Source: Solibacillus sp. FSL H8-0523
Lineage (GTDB): Bacteria; Bacillota; Bacilli; Bacillales_A; Planococcaceae
Assembly (NCBI RefSeq): GCF_038051985.1
Contig: NZ_CP150291.1
Span: forward strand, 3,286,001-3,350,000
DNA: 64,000 nt
Reading direction: 5' to 3'
A program made the position numbers and the translations under genes. The notes under the pieces were generated by a model. That model made no database searches. It was not told where the DNA came from and saw only the letters and a program-made list of their open reading frames with translations. Of this stretch, positions 45,596-55,141 are shown in pieces. How positions within the stretch are numbered: the first letter of the stretch is position 1; each line of letters begins with the position of its first letter.

Positions 45596-48500
45596 TTGCA
45601 TATGATTACAGAAAATCTTCATTTACCCTCTTTACTAACACGGAAATATGTAGAACGTTTTGAGCGAACAATGCTTCTTCAACCGATGGATTATGTCGTT
45701 TCTGAACAGCAAGCACTGGAGCTACTTCAACAAATTCAATTAAAAACAAAAAATAATCCTTGGCTATTTGAACCGCTAAGCATGACAAGCTTTCAACAAC
45801 AATATGCCTTTGTATATGAAGACTTTTCTGGACAAACGTTGCAACAATATCAAACTAGTAATCACCTGTCATTACACGAAATTATTCAAATCGCCCTAGA
45901 ATTAACGAATGCCAGCATTAGCATTCATCAACAAGGCGATACAATAGAGCATTTTTCACCAAGCTATATTTTCATCCATCCTCAGTCACATAAAATAAAA
46001 TTGCTAGCACCGACAACAATGAAACGTAGTCTTCTAAAAATACAGCCGCAAATAACTGATAAAAATTTACAAGATATAGCTTATTTAGCACCTGAGCAAA
46101 CAGGTCGCGTCGCTACAGAAGCGGATGAACGAACCGACCTCTATGCTATTGGCGCTATTTTATTCGAGCTTGTTACAAACACTAAATTGTTCCATGCAGA
46201 TAATGTCGTGGATTATTTATACTTTGTGCTGACAAAAGAACCTAACAAAGCCTTACTTGAAGCGCACTGTCAACTCGAAATACTTCGTGAAATCATCTTA
46301 AAATTACTAAGCAAGGATAAAGAAGAGCGCTATCAAACCGCGTTTGGATTACGACATGATTTATTAAAAACAATGAATTTACTTGTGGAACACGAATTTA
46401 ACACACAGTTTCATCTTGGAGAGCAGGATATCCCCCTTCAGCCGATGATTTCAACCAAGCTTTACGGCCGTGATACCGAACAAATTTTTTTACAGCGTAT
46501 TTATGAAAAAGTGAAGTTAGGTAGCAAAGAAATCGTTTTTATAAAGGGGATCTCTGGAAGCGGGAAGTCTGCCCTTGCAAAATCAATCAATACACAAGTT
46601 ATTCAAAACCAAGGCTACTTTTTAGAAAGTAAGTTCGACCAATTACAAGAACAGCATTCATTTCAACCAATCGTTGAACCCCTGAGAAAATTACTGCAGC
46701 TAATTTATTTAGAAGGTGAACAATCTATCAAAAGCATTCAAAAAAATATGCGTACTATGGAACTAATCCTTACAGATAGTTTAATCCAACTCATACCTGA
46801 GCTTGAATGGTTTATGAACGAAGATTTTCGGATTGTTCACGAAAGTAAGCAGTATACGCTTCAAGTAAACGCGTTTATTTTCTCATCAATTGAAAAGGTG
46901 CTGCAAATTATTACTTTACAAAAGAAGACGGTCGTCATCTTTATTGATGATTTGCAATGGGCCCAAACCGAAGCGATTCAAATGTTGCAACAAATCTACA
47001 ATCAATATGAAGGCGGTTATTTATTATTAATCATTGCTAGTCGCGAGGAAGTCGAACAGACAAACGAAATACTACTTCTATGGCAAAAAGAATTACCTGC
47101 ATTTAGTACGATTCAAGTTCGTTTACTTTCACAAGCACACATTTTTTCACTCGTTAGTGATGTGTTAAAGTCTCAATGTGAAACCGCACATATTGTCGCA
47201 CAACGTATTTTTCAAATGACGCAAGGAAATCCTCTTTTCGTACATGAAGTATTTCGGATTTTTATTAAGAACAACACGGTCTTCTATCAATTAGAGGAAG
47301 GACGTTGGGATTTAGATACCCAAAAATTACAACAAAGTATAGGTAATACAAATCTTTTTAGTTTTATAGAAAGTCGTATGAATATGCTTTCTGATTCGTC
47401 ATTATCTTTATTGCAAATCGCGTCTTGCTTTGGCCATCATTTTGACTTTTATCTTTTAACAAAACTACAAAATGCACCTTACTACGAAATCCTTTCGAAC
47501 TTAGAAGAATTGATTTCCAATGGCTTTATTCAGCCACTTGATACATTTTTAGATTTTACACACGAATCGATAATTGAAAATAGCCAACACTTACAATCAA
47601 TGAAGTTTCAATTTGTTCATGACCGCATTCAGCAATCTGCCTATGAAATGCTGCCTCATGAGGTACGGCTACAAACACATTTTTCTATTAGCCAGTTATT
47701 ACAACAGGAAGATATCCTTGAAAACCAATTACAAGCGCTTGTTCGTCAACTCAATCATTGTATGGAATTACTTTCTCCTACAGAGCATCAACAATTAGCC
47801 CTTTGGAATTACGAGCTCGGTCTGAAAGCTAAAAACGCGGGTCTTTATAGTAATGCGCGTCAATATTTCAATCAAAGTTTACGCTTCTTACCAGATGAAA
47901 AGTGGTACTCGATGCGGGAAGATACGATTCAAATCTATATGGCAATCGGGGAATGCGAATATTTAGTAGGTAATTATGAACAATCTAAAATTTATATTTT
48001 TGAAGCATTATCTCATGCACAATCGAAACTTGAAAAACTAAAAATTTACCGTTTAATGTCACTCATTTTCATTGAAGAGGAAAACACCGAACTCGTGTTG
48101 AACGCAGGCTTACAAGCTATGGAATTATGTAATCTAAACATTAAAATTGAGCCAAAAACTTGGGAAGTGGCAAAAGAATTTATCTTTGTTAAAATCGCGC
48201 TACGCAATAAAACAAACGAACAGCTAATGAATTTGAAGCCCATTGAAAATGAAGAAATTGATGTTGTCATTCAAATTATGATTAACATCGTCAGTAATTC
48301 GTTCCGTATGAGTCAAAACTTAACAGGCATGATTCTACTACGCTTAATGCGATTGCAATTACAATACGGTGCGCCTACCGAAAGCGCCATTGTCTTTATA
48401 AATTATGCCTTACTACTCATTTCTGGACCTAACGATGTTAAAGAAGCATTACGCTTCGGCAAATTGGCCGTATGGATGGCCGAAGAAACCGAAGATGCTT

Positions 48501-50701
48501 ATATTAAGTCCCGTGTCTATTTTATTTATAGTATTTTCCTTAATCATTGGGAAAATGATTTTGATCGGAGTATCCGCTATATGAGGAACCTCCAACAAAA
48601 TATGGAGCAACTCGGTCTCTATTACACGGTTACTGCCACTTCTTGTTTTTTAAGTAATGCCAAATTGCTTGATGGGCGTTCTTTACAAATAATTTCCGAT
48701 GAACTCAACTTGCAGCAAAAACTTTACGGAAAATATACAAGTGTTTTAGCAATTGATTTTTTAGAAGAGTTTAAACACTGGGTTCGCGTGCTTACATCAC
48801 CTGGTACGGATCTTATTTGGGATTCACATATTACGTTAAAAAATGAAGAAGCTGTGCTAATGATGCATTATACCCTTCGACTTCGTATGGCTTATTTGTT
48901 TAAAAATGAAATACAAATAAAACGATTGCTTCAAGATTTAGCGAAACAATCTGAAGAGGTCTTTTCGTTACCGACAACACCCATTTATCATTTCTTCCGC
49001 ACGCTTTGTTATTTTGATTTCTTAAACGAGGACATGCAGCATCATTTTTCTAGAAAAGAATTAGCAAAAAATATTCGCGCTAGCTTACGACATTTTAAGC
49101 ACTGGGCTAAACACGCCCCGCATCAGTACGAGCATTACTACACAGCGCTTTTAGCTGAGCAATATGCCCATAAAAGGCAATGGAAAAAGGCAACGCGCGC
49201 ATACATTGAAGCGATCCAACTCGCTAAAATTTATCAGTTTCCACATGATGAGGCTGTCCTTCACGAACGGCTCGCAAAGTTGTATGTGAAACAGCTTGAT
49301 GAGACAAAAGCGACCTACCATATTACACAAGGGATTGAAAAACTGCATGAATGGGGTGCGGTGGTCATTGCAAACAACTGGGAGCAGGACTATTCGGACT
49401 ACATTACAACACGCAACATCAAATCACAGCCACTATTATCGTATGACATGATTAATTTATTCGATGCGACCCACCTTTTAGCGAATGAAGAGTTCGATAC
49501 GGAGCAGATGCTACAGCAAATGTTACAGTCGATTTTAAAGCAAGCGAATGCAACGTCTGCCTATTTTATTCGTTACGTGCAGCCAACGTTTTATGTGTTA
49601 GCCAGTGCAGCTAATTCTGATCAATCGCTCTCATTTTCAGTACGTTCGGAATTAACGGAGCCTTCGATGAAAATTTTGCTCGACTATGTTGTTCAACTCG
49701 ATGAACCGCTTGTGATTGGTAATTTAGAAAAGGACCTTGCGTTTACACATATCAAGCGTCCTGCAAAATCGATTCTTTGTATGCCGATTAAGTATAAGGG
49801 CAAAATTCAGGCATTTTTATATTTAGAAAATCAGCTATTATTAAATGCCTTTAGTAATGTACAGCTTGAGTTACTGCGCATTATTTCGACGCAAATGGCG
49901 GTAACATTAGAAAACACTGAAATTTACAATGAGCTCGAAAACCGCGTAAAGGAGCGGACAACCTCACTTGATCAAATGAATGTATCGTTAAAGGATGCTA
50001 ATGAACGACTGGCAATTAATGAGCAGGAACGTAAAAAACTACTGCAAAGCATCTCTCATGAATTGCGCTCCCCTTTAACATCTACTTTAGGTTATATTGA
50101 ATCAATTTTAGATGGTGTTGTACAAAATCCTGAGCAACAGACCTATTATTTACAGCGGAGCCGTGAGCGTTTACTTGCACTGAATCGACTTATACAAGAT
50201 TTATTTGAATTAGCGAAACTTGAGGCTGGTCGTATGGATTTTTCATTCACTAAAGTATCTGTCCAAGATTTTTTCGAAGAATTTGCGTACCGATTTGAAG
50301 CTAATGTACTCGGTGCAAATCTCAGCTATTCGACATCAGGAAACTTGCAACCAAATCAATATGTCCTAGTTGATTTACTACGTATGGAACAGGTCATTTC
50401 CAATTTTATTTCGAATGCCATTAAGTACACAGAAAAGGGCCGCATTTCTCTGAAAATGTATGTTGAGGATGGGGAACTTATTTGCATTGTGGAGGACAGT
50501 GGGATCGGGATTCCTGAACATGAATTACCATTTGTTTTTGATAGCTACTTCCGCGCATCGAATTCGCATGTGTTGAATTCACACGGGATTGGTCTAGCCA
50601 TTTGTAAAGAAATTATTACACAGCATCAAGGGAAAATTTATGTCGATAGCAAGGAGACCGGCTCACGCTTTTACTTTACATTGCCGATTCAATCTACATA
50701 A
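45596..50701 (+). CDS. Giant pseudokinase-AAA-TPR-GAF histidine kinase
   Basis: About 1700 aa and no membrane segment. An N-terminal Ser/Thr-kinase fold (about 40-270) has lost HRDxKxxN (reads IEHFSPSY) and DFG (reads APT) but keeps LAPEQTGRV and DLYAIGAILFEL, so it is a pseudokinase. Then: ATPase (YGRD near 288, Walker A GISGSGKSA near 318, Walker B VVIFIDDLQWAQ near 445), a helical TPR-like region (about 740-1270), GAF (about 1290-1440), HisKA with His about 1486 (SISHELRSPLTS) and HATPase with N, G1 and G2 boxes to the end. Family: trifunctional kinase/AAA/sensor histidine kinase. Start TTG 45596 or ATG 45602. No adjacent response regulator. Confidence 0.88.
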   Translation: MHMITENLHLPSLLTRKYVERFERTMLLQPMDYVVSEQQALELLQQIQLKTKNNPWLFEPLSMTSFQQQYAFVYEDFSGQTLQQYQTSNHLSLHEIIQIALELTNASISIHQQGDTIEHFSPSYIFIHPQSHKIKLLAPTTMKRSLLKIQPQITDKNLQDIAYLAPEQTGRVATEADERTDLYAIGAILFELVTNTKLFHADNVVDYLYFVLTKEPNKALLEAHCQLEILREIILKLLSKDKEERYQTAFGLRHDLLKTMNLLVEHEFNTQFHLGEQDIPLQPMISTKLYGRDTEQIFLQRIYEKVKLGSKEIVFIKGISGSGKSALAKSINTQVIQNQGYFLESKFDQLQEQHSFQPIVEPLRKLLQLIYLEGEQSIKSIQKNMRTMELILTDSLIQLIPELEWFMNEDFRIVHESKQYTLQVNAFIFSSIEKVLQIITLQKKTVVIFIDDLQWAQTEAIQMLQQIYNQYEGGYLLLIIASREEVEQTNEILLLWQKELPAFSTIQVRLLSQAHIFSLVSDVLKSQCETAHIVAQRIFQMTQGNPLFVHEVFRIFIKNNTVFYQLEEGRWDLDTQKLQQSIGNTNLFSFIESRMNMLSDSSLSLLQIASCFGHHFDFYLLTKLQNAPYYEILSNLEELISNGFIQPLDTFLDFTHESIIENSQHLQSMKFQFVHDRIQQSAYEMLPHEVRLQTHFSISQLLQQEDILENQLQALVRQLNHCMELLSPTEHQQLALWNYELGLKAKNAGLYSNARQYFNQSLRFLPDEKWYSMREDTIQIYMAIGECEYLVGNYEQSKIYIFEALSHAQSKLEKLKIYRLMSLIFIEEENTELVLNAGLQAMELCNLNIKIEPKTWEVAKEFIFVKIALRNKTNEQLMNLKPIENEEIDVVIQIMINIVSNSFRMSQNLTGMILLRLMRLQLQYGAPTESAIVFINYALLLISGPNDVKEALRFGKLAVWMAEETEDAYIKSRVYFIYSIFLNHWENDFDRSIRYMRNLQQNMEQLGLYYTVTATSCFLSNAKLLDGRSLQIISDELNLQQKLYGKYTSVLAIDFLEEFKHWVRVLTSPGTDLIWDSHITLKNEEAVLMMHYTLRLRMAYLFKNEIQIKRLLQDLAKQSEEVFSLPTTPIYHFFRTLCYFDFLNEDMQHHFSRKELAKNIRASLRHFKHWAKHAPHQYEHYYTALLAEQYAHKRQWKKATRAYIEAIQLAKIYQFPHDEAVLHERLAKLYVKQLDETKATYHITQGIEKLHEWGAVVIANNWEQDYSDYITTRNIKSQPLLSYDMINLFDATHLLANEEFDTEQMLQQMLQSILKQANATSAYFIRYVQPTFYVLASAANSDQSLSFSVRSELTEPSMKILLDYVVQLDEPLVIGNLEKDLAFTHIKRPAKSILCMPIKYKGKIQAFLYLENQLLLNAFSNVQLELLRIISTQMAVTLENTEIYNELENRVKERTTSLDQMNVSLKDANERLAINEQERKKLLQSISHELRSPLTSTLGYIESILDGVVQNPEQQTYYLQRSRERLLALNRLIQDLFELAKLEAGRMDFSFTKVSVQDFFEEFAYRFEANVLGANLSYSTSGNLQPNQYVLVDLLRMEQVISNFISNAIKYTEKGRISLKMYVEDGELICIVEDSGIGIPEHELPFVFDSYFRASNSHVLNSHGIGLAICKEIITQHQGKIYVDSKETGSRFYFTLPIQST

Positions 50702-50793
50702 ATAGGCACACATTTCGGCTTCTAAAGCTATCAATAGGACATGTGGCATCGTATATGTTATTTTTATGATATAGCATTATAGGAGGCGTTTGT

Positions 50794-51003
50794 ATGTCAC
50801 TTTATAAAAGTGGTTATGTATCATTATTAGTCGGCATTGTTTTATTAGTCGTGTCAATATTCTTTACGAGTGATTGGGGTCTTGGCGCTTGGCTAACTTT
50901 ATTTGTCGCAAGTATTATTATTTGTACCGTTGGAATCATTATGCTGATCGTTCATTTAATCAAACAAATTAAGGCCGATAAAATTCGAAAAATGCAACAA
51001 TAA
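50794..51003 (+). CDS. Small two-TM membrane protein
   Basis: 69 aa with two hydrophobic segments (about residues 8-27 and 33-57) and a positively charged C-terminus (KQIKADKIRKMQQ). Good ribosome site (AGGAGG). Family not recognised. It stands alone, followed by a terminator. Confidence 0.7.
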   Translation: MSLYKSGYVSLLVGIVLLVVSIFFTSDWGLGAWLTLFVASIIICTVGIIMLIVHLIKQIKADKIRKMQQ

Positions 51004-51044
51004 AAACAAGCTGCTACGCGTAGGCATAGCAGCTTGTTTTTTTA
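51003..51044 (+). terminator. Terminator after the small membrane protein gene
   Basis: AAACAAGCTGCTA / TAGCAGCTTGTTT stem followed by T run. Confidence 0.85.
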
Positions 51045-51113
51045 ATGTCTGGCCAGTCACACATTTACGTAGAACACGCGCGAAGAACATTTCTTCCAAG
51101 ACACATTTCACTA

Positions 51114-51272
51114 TCATTTATCTTCTTTCACCGACACAATTTTAACTGCGTCCTCATATTGAACACGTACCGTTTTGCGTGCTAATACAGACGTTCTCGC
51201 TTTTACTGGGACTATTTTTTTGTCCCCATTTAACTCGATTTCTACTAAAAAACACTTTGCCCCACACTGCAC
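51114..51272 (-). CDS. Small basic protein (52 aa), unrecognised
   Basis: A short frame starting with GTG, following AGGAG at 10 nt, giving MQCGAKCFLVEIELNGD then KKIVPVKARTSVLARKTVR and a C-terminal VKIVSVKEDK. The strand pattern (FLVEIELNGDKKIVPV), Lys/Arg-rich helix and full-length stop look like a genuine small protein rather than noise. Similar small proteins with a VKARTPVAARK-like stretch occur in Bacillus as I recall them. Function unknown. A TATAAT at 51299-51294 lies upstream. Confidence 0.55.
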   Translation of the reverse strand: MQCGAKCFLVEIELNGDKKIVPVKARTSVLARKTVRVQYEDAVKIVSVKEDK

Positions 51273-51407
51273 CTGCCTCACACTCCTAAATTCATTATAA
51301 ATTTCATAGCAGGTTTTTGCGAATAATATGCAAAAAGCATCGAATGTAAAATCAGCATTTGGTACACTAAGAGATAGAAAAATGTATTGTGATTTGAGGT
51401 GAAGACA

Positions 51408-52310
51408 ATGAATAAACGAAAACGCGCTTTATGGGGCTTTATCATTGGCGATGCTTATGGCGTGCCAATGGAATTTATGGATCGAGATACATTTAACGTA
51501 CGCGATATGATTGGCTATGGTTGCTGGGATGTACCGGCTGGAACATGGTCTGATGATAGTGCGATGACGCTCATTACAATCGAGCATTTAATTAACGACA
51601 CATCACTTGCTGATTTAAAGCGTGAATTTTGTAACTGGGCGTTTCGTGGCTACTGGACTTATAATGACGAGCCTTCATTTGATGTTGGCTTAACAATTGC
51701 TGAAGTGCTTAACCGCTGGGAACAAAACGGGATTTTTGAACAGGCAAAAAGCGATGAAAAAAGTAATGGGAATGGCGCGTTAATGCGCATTTTACCGATT
51801 GCCTTTTATAGCTACAAACGCTCGATTGAAGAACGCTATGTGAAAGATTACGCAACCTTAACACACGGCCATATCCGCTCAACACTTTGTTGTATGCACT
51901 ATACATATGTTGTGCACAGTTTGATGGACGGCTTGTCGATTGAAGCGAGTCTACAAGCAGCAAATCAGTTACTAGATCCCTTGTTAAGAGATTATCCTGA
52001 AGAGCGTCCGCATTTTGAGCGCATTTATAACATTACGCGCCTAACACGTGATGACATTAATAGTAATGGCTATGTCATTCACACGTTGGAGGCTGTATAT
52101 TGGAGCTTGCTACATAGTTCAAGTTATTTTGAGACGATTTATAATGCAGTTCATTTAGGTAGTGATACCGATACCGTTGCGGCAATTGCAGGTGGCCTAG
52201 CTGGGATTTACTACGAGGAACTCGATATTCCACAAGACTGGATGGGGCTCATTCCAAAACGTGAGGAAATTGACACACTGCTAAATCGTTTCGTAAAAGT
52301 TATTTTTTAA
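51408..52310 (+). CDS. ADP-ribosylglycohydrolase-family protein
   Basis: 300 aa of the DraG/ARH family that removes ADP-ribose from proteins or small molecules. Metal-binding motifs are present: AGTWSDDSAMTL near residue 45 and GSDTDTVAAIAGGLAG near residue 255. The start at 51408 follows GAGGTG. No ADP-ribosyltransferase gene lies nearby, so the substrate is unknown. Confidence 0.88.
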   Translation: MNKRKRALWGFIIGDAYGVPMEFMDRDTFNVRDMIGYGCWDVPAGTWSDDSAMTLITIEHLINDTSLADLKREFCNWAFRGYWTYNDEPSFDVGLTIAEVLNRWEQNGIFEQAKSDEKSNGNGALMRILPIAFYSYKRSIEERYVKDYATLTHGHIRSTLCCMHYTYVVHSLMDGLSIEASLQAANQLLDPLLRDYPEERPHFERIYNITRLTRDDINSNGYVIHTLEAVYWSLLHSSSYFETIYNAVHLGSDTDTVAAIAGGLAGIYYEELDIPQDWMGLIPKREEIDTLLNRFVKVIF

Positions 52311-52404
52311 TAAACTATATGAAATGGATACATTATTGCGTGTGCAACGTTTGAAAAAACACAATTTGATACTAGCATTCAATTCAAATTAAATAAATAA
52401 AAAT

Positions 52405-52440
52405 AAGCAGTGCCCCTTTTTACGGGAGCACTGCTTTTAT
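52405..52440 (-). terminator. Terminator of the CNNM gene pair
   Basis: AAGCAGTGC / GCACTGCTT with an inner CCC/GGG, followed by T-rich sequence on the minus strand. Confidence 0.75.
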
Positions 52441-53504
52441 GTTGTGGCCATTAAATCGCTGTCTTTGTCTTCATCTTCAATTTCGCCAACGATTTCTGTT
52501 AAAATATCTTCCATTGTCACAAGCCCTATCGTTTTCCCTTTTTCGTCTGTTACAAGCGCCATATGGTTACGCGTTAGCTGCATTTTTTTAAATACACCTT
52601 TAATGGCAGCTGACTCTTTGTAGCGTGGGATTTCACGAATAAATGTATCCATTGTACTCATACGACCTGCTGCAATATCTGTCAGCATTTCTTTTGTGTT
52701 AATAAAGCCAACAATTACGGCCGTGCTTTTACTGCTATCCATTACCGGGTAACGTGTATATTCGTATTCATCGATGACCGCTAATGTTTGTTCAAGCGTA
52801 AATGATTTTTCGAGCGTAATCATGTCATTGCGCGGAATCATCACTTCACGTAATTCGCGTGTGTCGAATTCGAAAATGTTTTCTAAATACGCAAGCTCCG
52901 TTTGGTTAATTTCGCCGCCCTCATAACTTTGCGTAACAATCATTTTTAATTCTTCCTCTGAATACACCGTGTCATGTCCGGCTGGCTTCACACCAAAGCC
53001 TTTTAATAACAAGCGTGCTGAACCGTTTAATACCGAGATAAATGGTGCTGTTACTTTACCGAACCAATAAAGGATTGGTGCGAGTATCAGAGTCATTTTT
53101 TCAGCATACTGAATCGCTAATGTTTTTGGCATTAATTCGCCAAGTACAACGTGTAAGAACGTTACGATTGATAATGCGATAACGTATGACAATGCAGTTG
53201 CCATCGCTGCTGGTACGTTAAAATATTCAAATACTGGCTGTAGCATTTTTTCAACAGTAGGCTCACCTAGCGCACCTAAAATTAAGGCCGTGATGGTAAT
53301 ACCTAGCTGACATGCAGATAAATAGTAATCTAGATTTTCTGTTACTTTTTTTGCAGTAATAGCTTTTTTATTACCTTCTGAAATCAACTGATCGATACGT
53401 GACGTACGCACCTTTAAAATCGAAAACTCTGCACCTACGAAAAACGCAGTAAGTGCAATGAAAAGCGCGATTAATAATAAATTAATAATGATTATACTGT
53501 CCAA
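52437..53504 (-). CDS. CNNM-type transporter, CBS pair, short form
   Basis: 355 aa. An N-terminal DUF21/CNNM transmembrane domain (about 1-190, with ALTAFFVGAEFSILKVR and SACQLGITITALILGALGEP) is followed by a CBS pair (about 215-340). In its relatives (CorC/HlyC and MpfA types) this is a Mg2+ exporter module. It stops before the C-terminal CorC/HlyC domain found in the neighbour, so it is a shortened paralogue. The TTG start follows GGGGGAG. Leader hairpin discussed separately. Confidence 0.85.
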   Translation of the reverse strand: MDSIIIINLLLIALFIALTAFFVGAEFSILKVRTSRIDQLISEGNKKAITAKKVTENLDYYLSACQLGITITALILGALGEPTVEKMLQPVFEYFNVPAAMATALSYVIALSIVTFLHVVLGELMPKTLAIQYAEKMTLILAPILYWFGKVTAPFISVLNGSARLLLKGFGVKPAGHDTVYSEEELKMIVTQSYEGGEINQTELAYLENIFEFDTRELREVMIPRNDMITLEKSFTLEQTLAVIDEYEYTRYPVMDSSKSTAVIVGFINTKEMLTDIAAGRMSTMDTFIREIPRYKESAAIKGVFKKMQLTRNHMALVTDEKGKTIGLVTMEDILTEIVGEIEDEDKDSDLMATT

Positions 53505-53540
53505 TTAGCTCCCCCATCTTGAGGGATTCACCTCCGGAAT

Positions 53541-54869
53541 TTATTGTTCGAATTCATATTGTTTTAGTAAGACTTCTTTAATATGCAAATGATCCATATC
53601 TTTTACAATCCAAGCATGATCTGCGGATTTGATGGTATCGCCTATTTTTAAATCGTCCCCGTTTTTCATTGCTTCGATATTCATATGCTGCATCCAACCA
53701 CCGATTGTGTCGATGTCTTCACTATCTTCAAACTCAATGCCGAAACGATCCGTTAATTCGACTAACGGTACACGTGCATTAATAGTATATTCGTTTTCTC
53801 CTGTTTTTCGTATTTCATCCACTTCGTCTTCATCGAATTCGTCACGAATTTCACCAACGATTTCTTCTAAGATATCTTCCATCGTCAAGATGCCCGCTGT
53901 ACCACCGAATTCGTCTAATACAACCGTCATGTGCACTTTTGCTTGTTGCATTTTTAGCAGTGCATCTTGAATTGGCGTGGCTTCTAAAACGTAAGGAATG
54001 TTGCGTACGAATTGCTCTAACTGGAAATCACGTTTTGATACGATATAGCTCAATAATTTATTAGCATTTACATAGCCGATAATATGGTCTTTATCATTAT
54101 TTTCAATAATTGGGTAGCGCGTGTAATTCGATTCATCTAAGATGGCAATAATCCCCTCAGGGCTCATATTTTTATCCAGTGTCACTAAATCTGTACGTGG
54201 CACCATAATGTCTTTTGCTCTGCGCTCATCAAAAGCGAATACATTTTCTAAATAGCCAAGCTCTTGCTGGTCAATTTGCCCACCTTGGAAGCTTTGCACC
54301 ATAATAATTTTTAATTCTTCTTCTGAATACGCTTGATCTTCACCTGCTGATTTTACACCAACTGCTCTTAATAAGATGCGAGATGTTCCATTTAATGCTT
54401 GAATAAATGGATACATGACTTTACCAAAATAGTAAAGTGGTGGTGCTAATAATAGCGTCACTTTTTCTGAAAACTGAATCGCTAATGTTTTCGGAGCCAT
54501 TTCCCCAATGACGACGTGCAAGTAGCTGACAATCGCTAAAGCGATCACATAAGAAGCTGCAGATGCTACAACGTCTGACACGTTGAAATAGTCGAATACC
54601 GGTAATAGTAACTGCTTTACATAAGGCTTAGTAAATGCTCCTAAACCAATGGCTGTAACGGTGATACCTAACTGACAGGCTGATAAATAATAATCTAAAT
54701 CACTAACAACTTTTTTTGCGATAATCGCTTTGGTATTGCCTTCTGCGGCCAAGTGGTCAATGCGTGATTTACGAATTTTTACGACCGCAAACTCTGCTGC
54801 CACGAAAAATCCAGTTAACCCTAAAAAGATGATTAATAAAACGATGTTTATAATGGTGTTTATGTCCAA
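53541..54869 (-). CDS. CNNM/CorC-type transporter, full form
   Basis: 442 aa: DUF21 membrane domain (about 1-195), CBS pair (about 215-340) and the C-terminal CorC/HlyC transporter-associated domain (about 350-442, NEYTINARVPLVELTDRF). Likely Mg2+/Co2+ efflux by family. The TTG start follows GAGGGAAG. It shares strong sequence similarity and the same leader motif with the downstream copy, so a tandem duplication is likely. 36 nt separate the genes. Confidence 0.88.
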   Translation of the reverse strand: MDINTIINIVLLIIFLGLTGFFVAAEFAVVKIRKSRIDHLAAEGNTKAIIAKKVVSDLDYYLSACQLGITVTAIGLGAFTKPYVKQLLLPVFDYFNVSDVVASAASYVIALAIVSYLHVVIGEMAPKTLAIQFSEKVTLLLAPPLYYFGKVMYPFIQALNGTSRILLRAVGVKSAGEDQAYSEEELKIIMVQSFQGGQIDQQELGYLENVFAFDERRAKDIMVPRTDLVTLDKNMSPEGIIAILDESNYTRYPIIENNDKDHIIGYVNANKLLSYIVSKRDFQLEQFVRNIPYVLEATPIQDALLKMQQAKVHMTVVLDEFGGTAGILTMEDILEEIVGEIRDEFDEDEVDEIRKTGENEYTINARVPLVELTDRFGIEFEDSEDIDTIGGWMQHMNIEAMKNGDDLKIGDTIKSADHAWIVKDMDHLHIKEVLLKQYEFEQ

Positions 54870-55097
54870 TTACTTCCCTCAATGAAGAGGGATTCACCTC
54901 CAAATAATTTTGTTTGCTGCTACATATTTACCCTTCTTTTTGCGATTCATTCTCTCAGATTGAAAATATGTATGTACTTCATAAGCTCTTAAAAGTAATA
55001 CGTGATACTTCACGAAAAGGTTTCACTTATTTTAAAAAACCTTAAAACCGTAACGTTACAGTTTCATTGAGTATAAACGTTTCATGTAGCAAATGCA

Positions 55098-55140
55098 AAA
55101 AAACAGGTAGCCGCGATTTTATGGCCTACCTGTTTTTTTG
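55098..55140 (-). terminator. Terminator of the small lipoprotein gene
   Basis: AAACAGGTAG / CTACCTGTTT with flanking T tract on the minus strand. Confidence 0.8.
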
Positions 55141-55141
55141 A

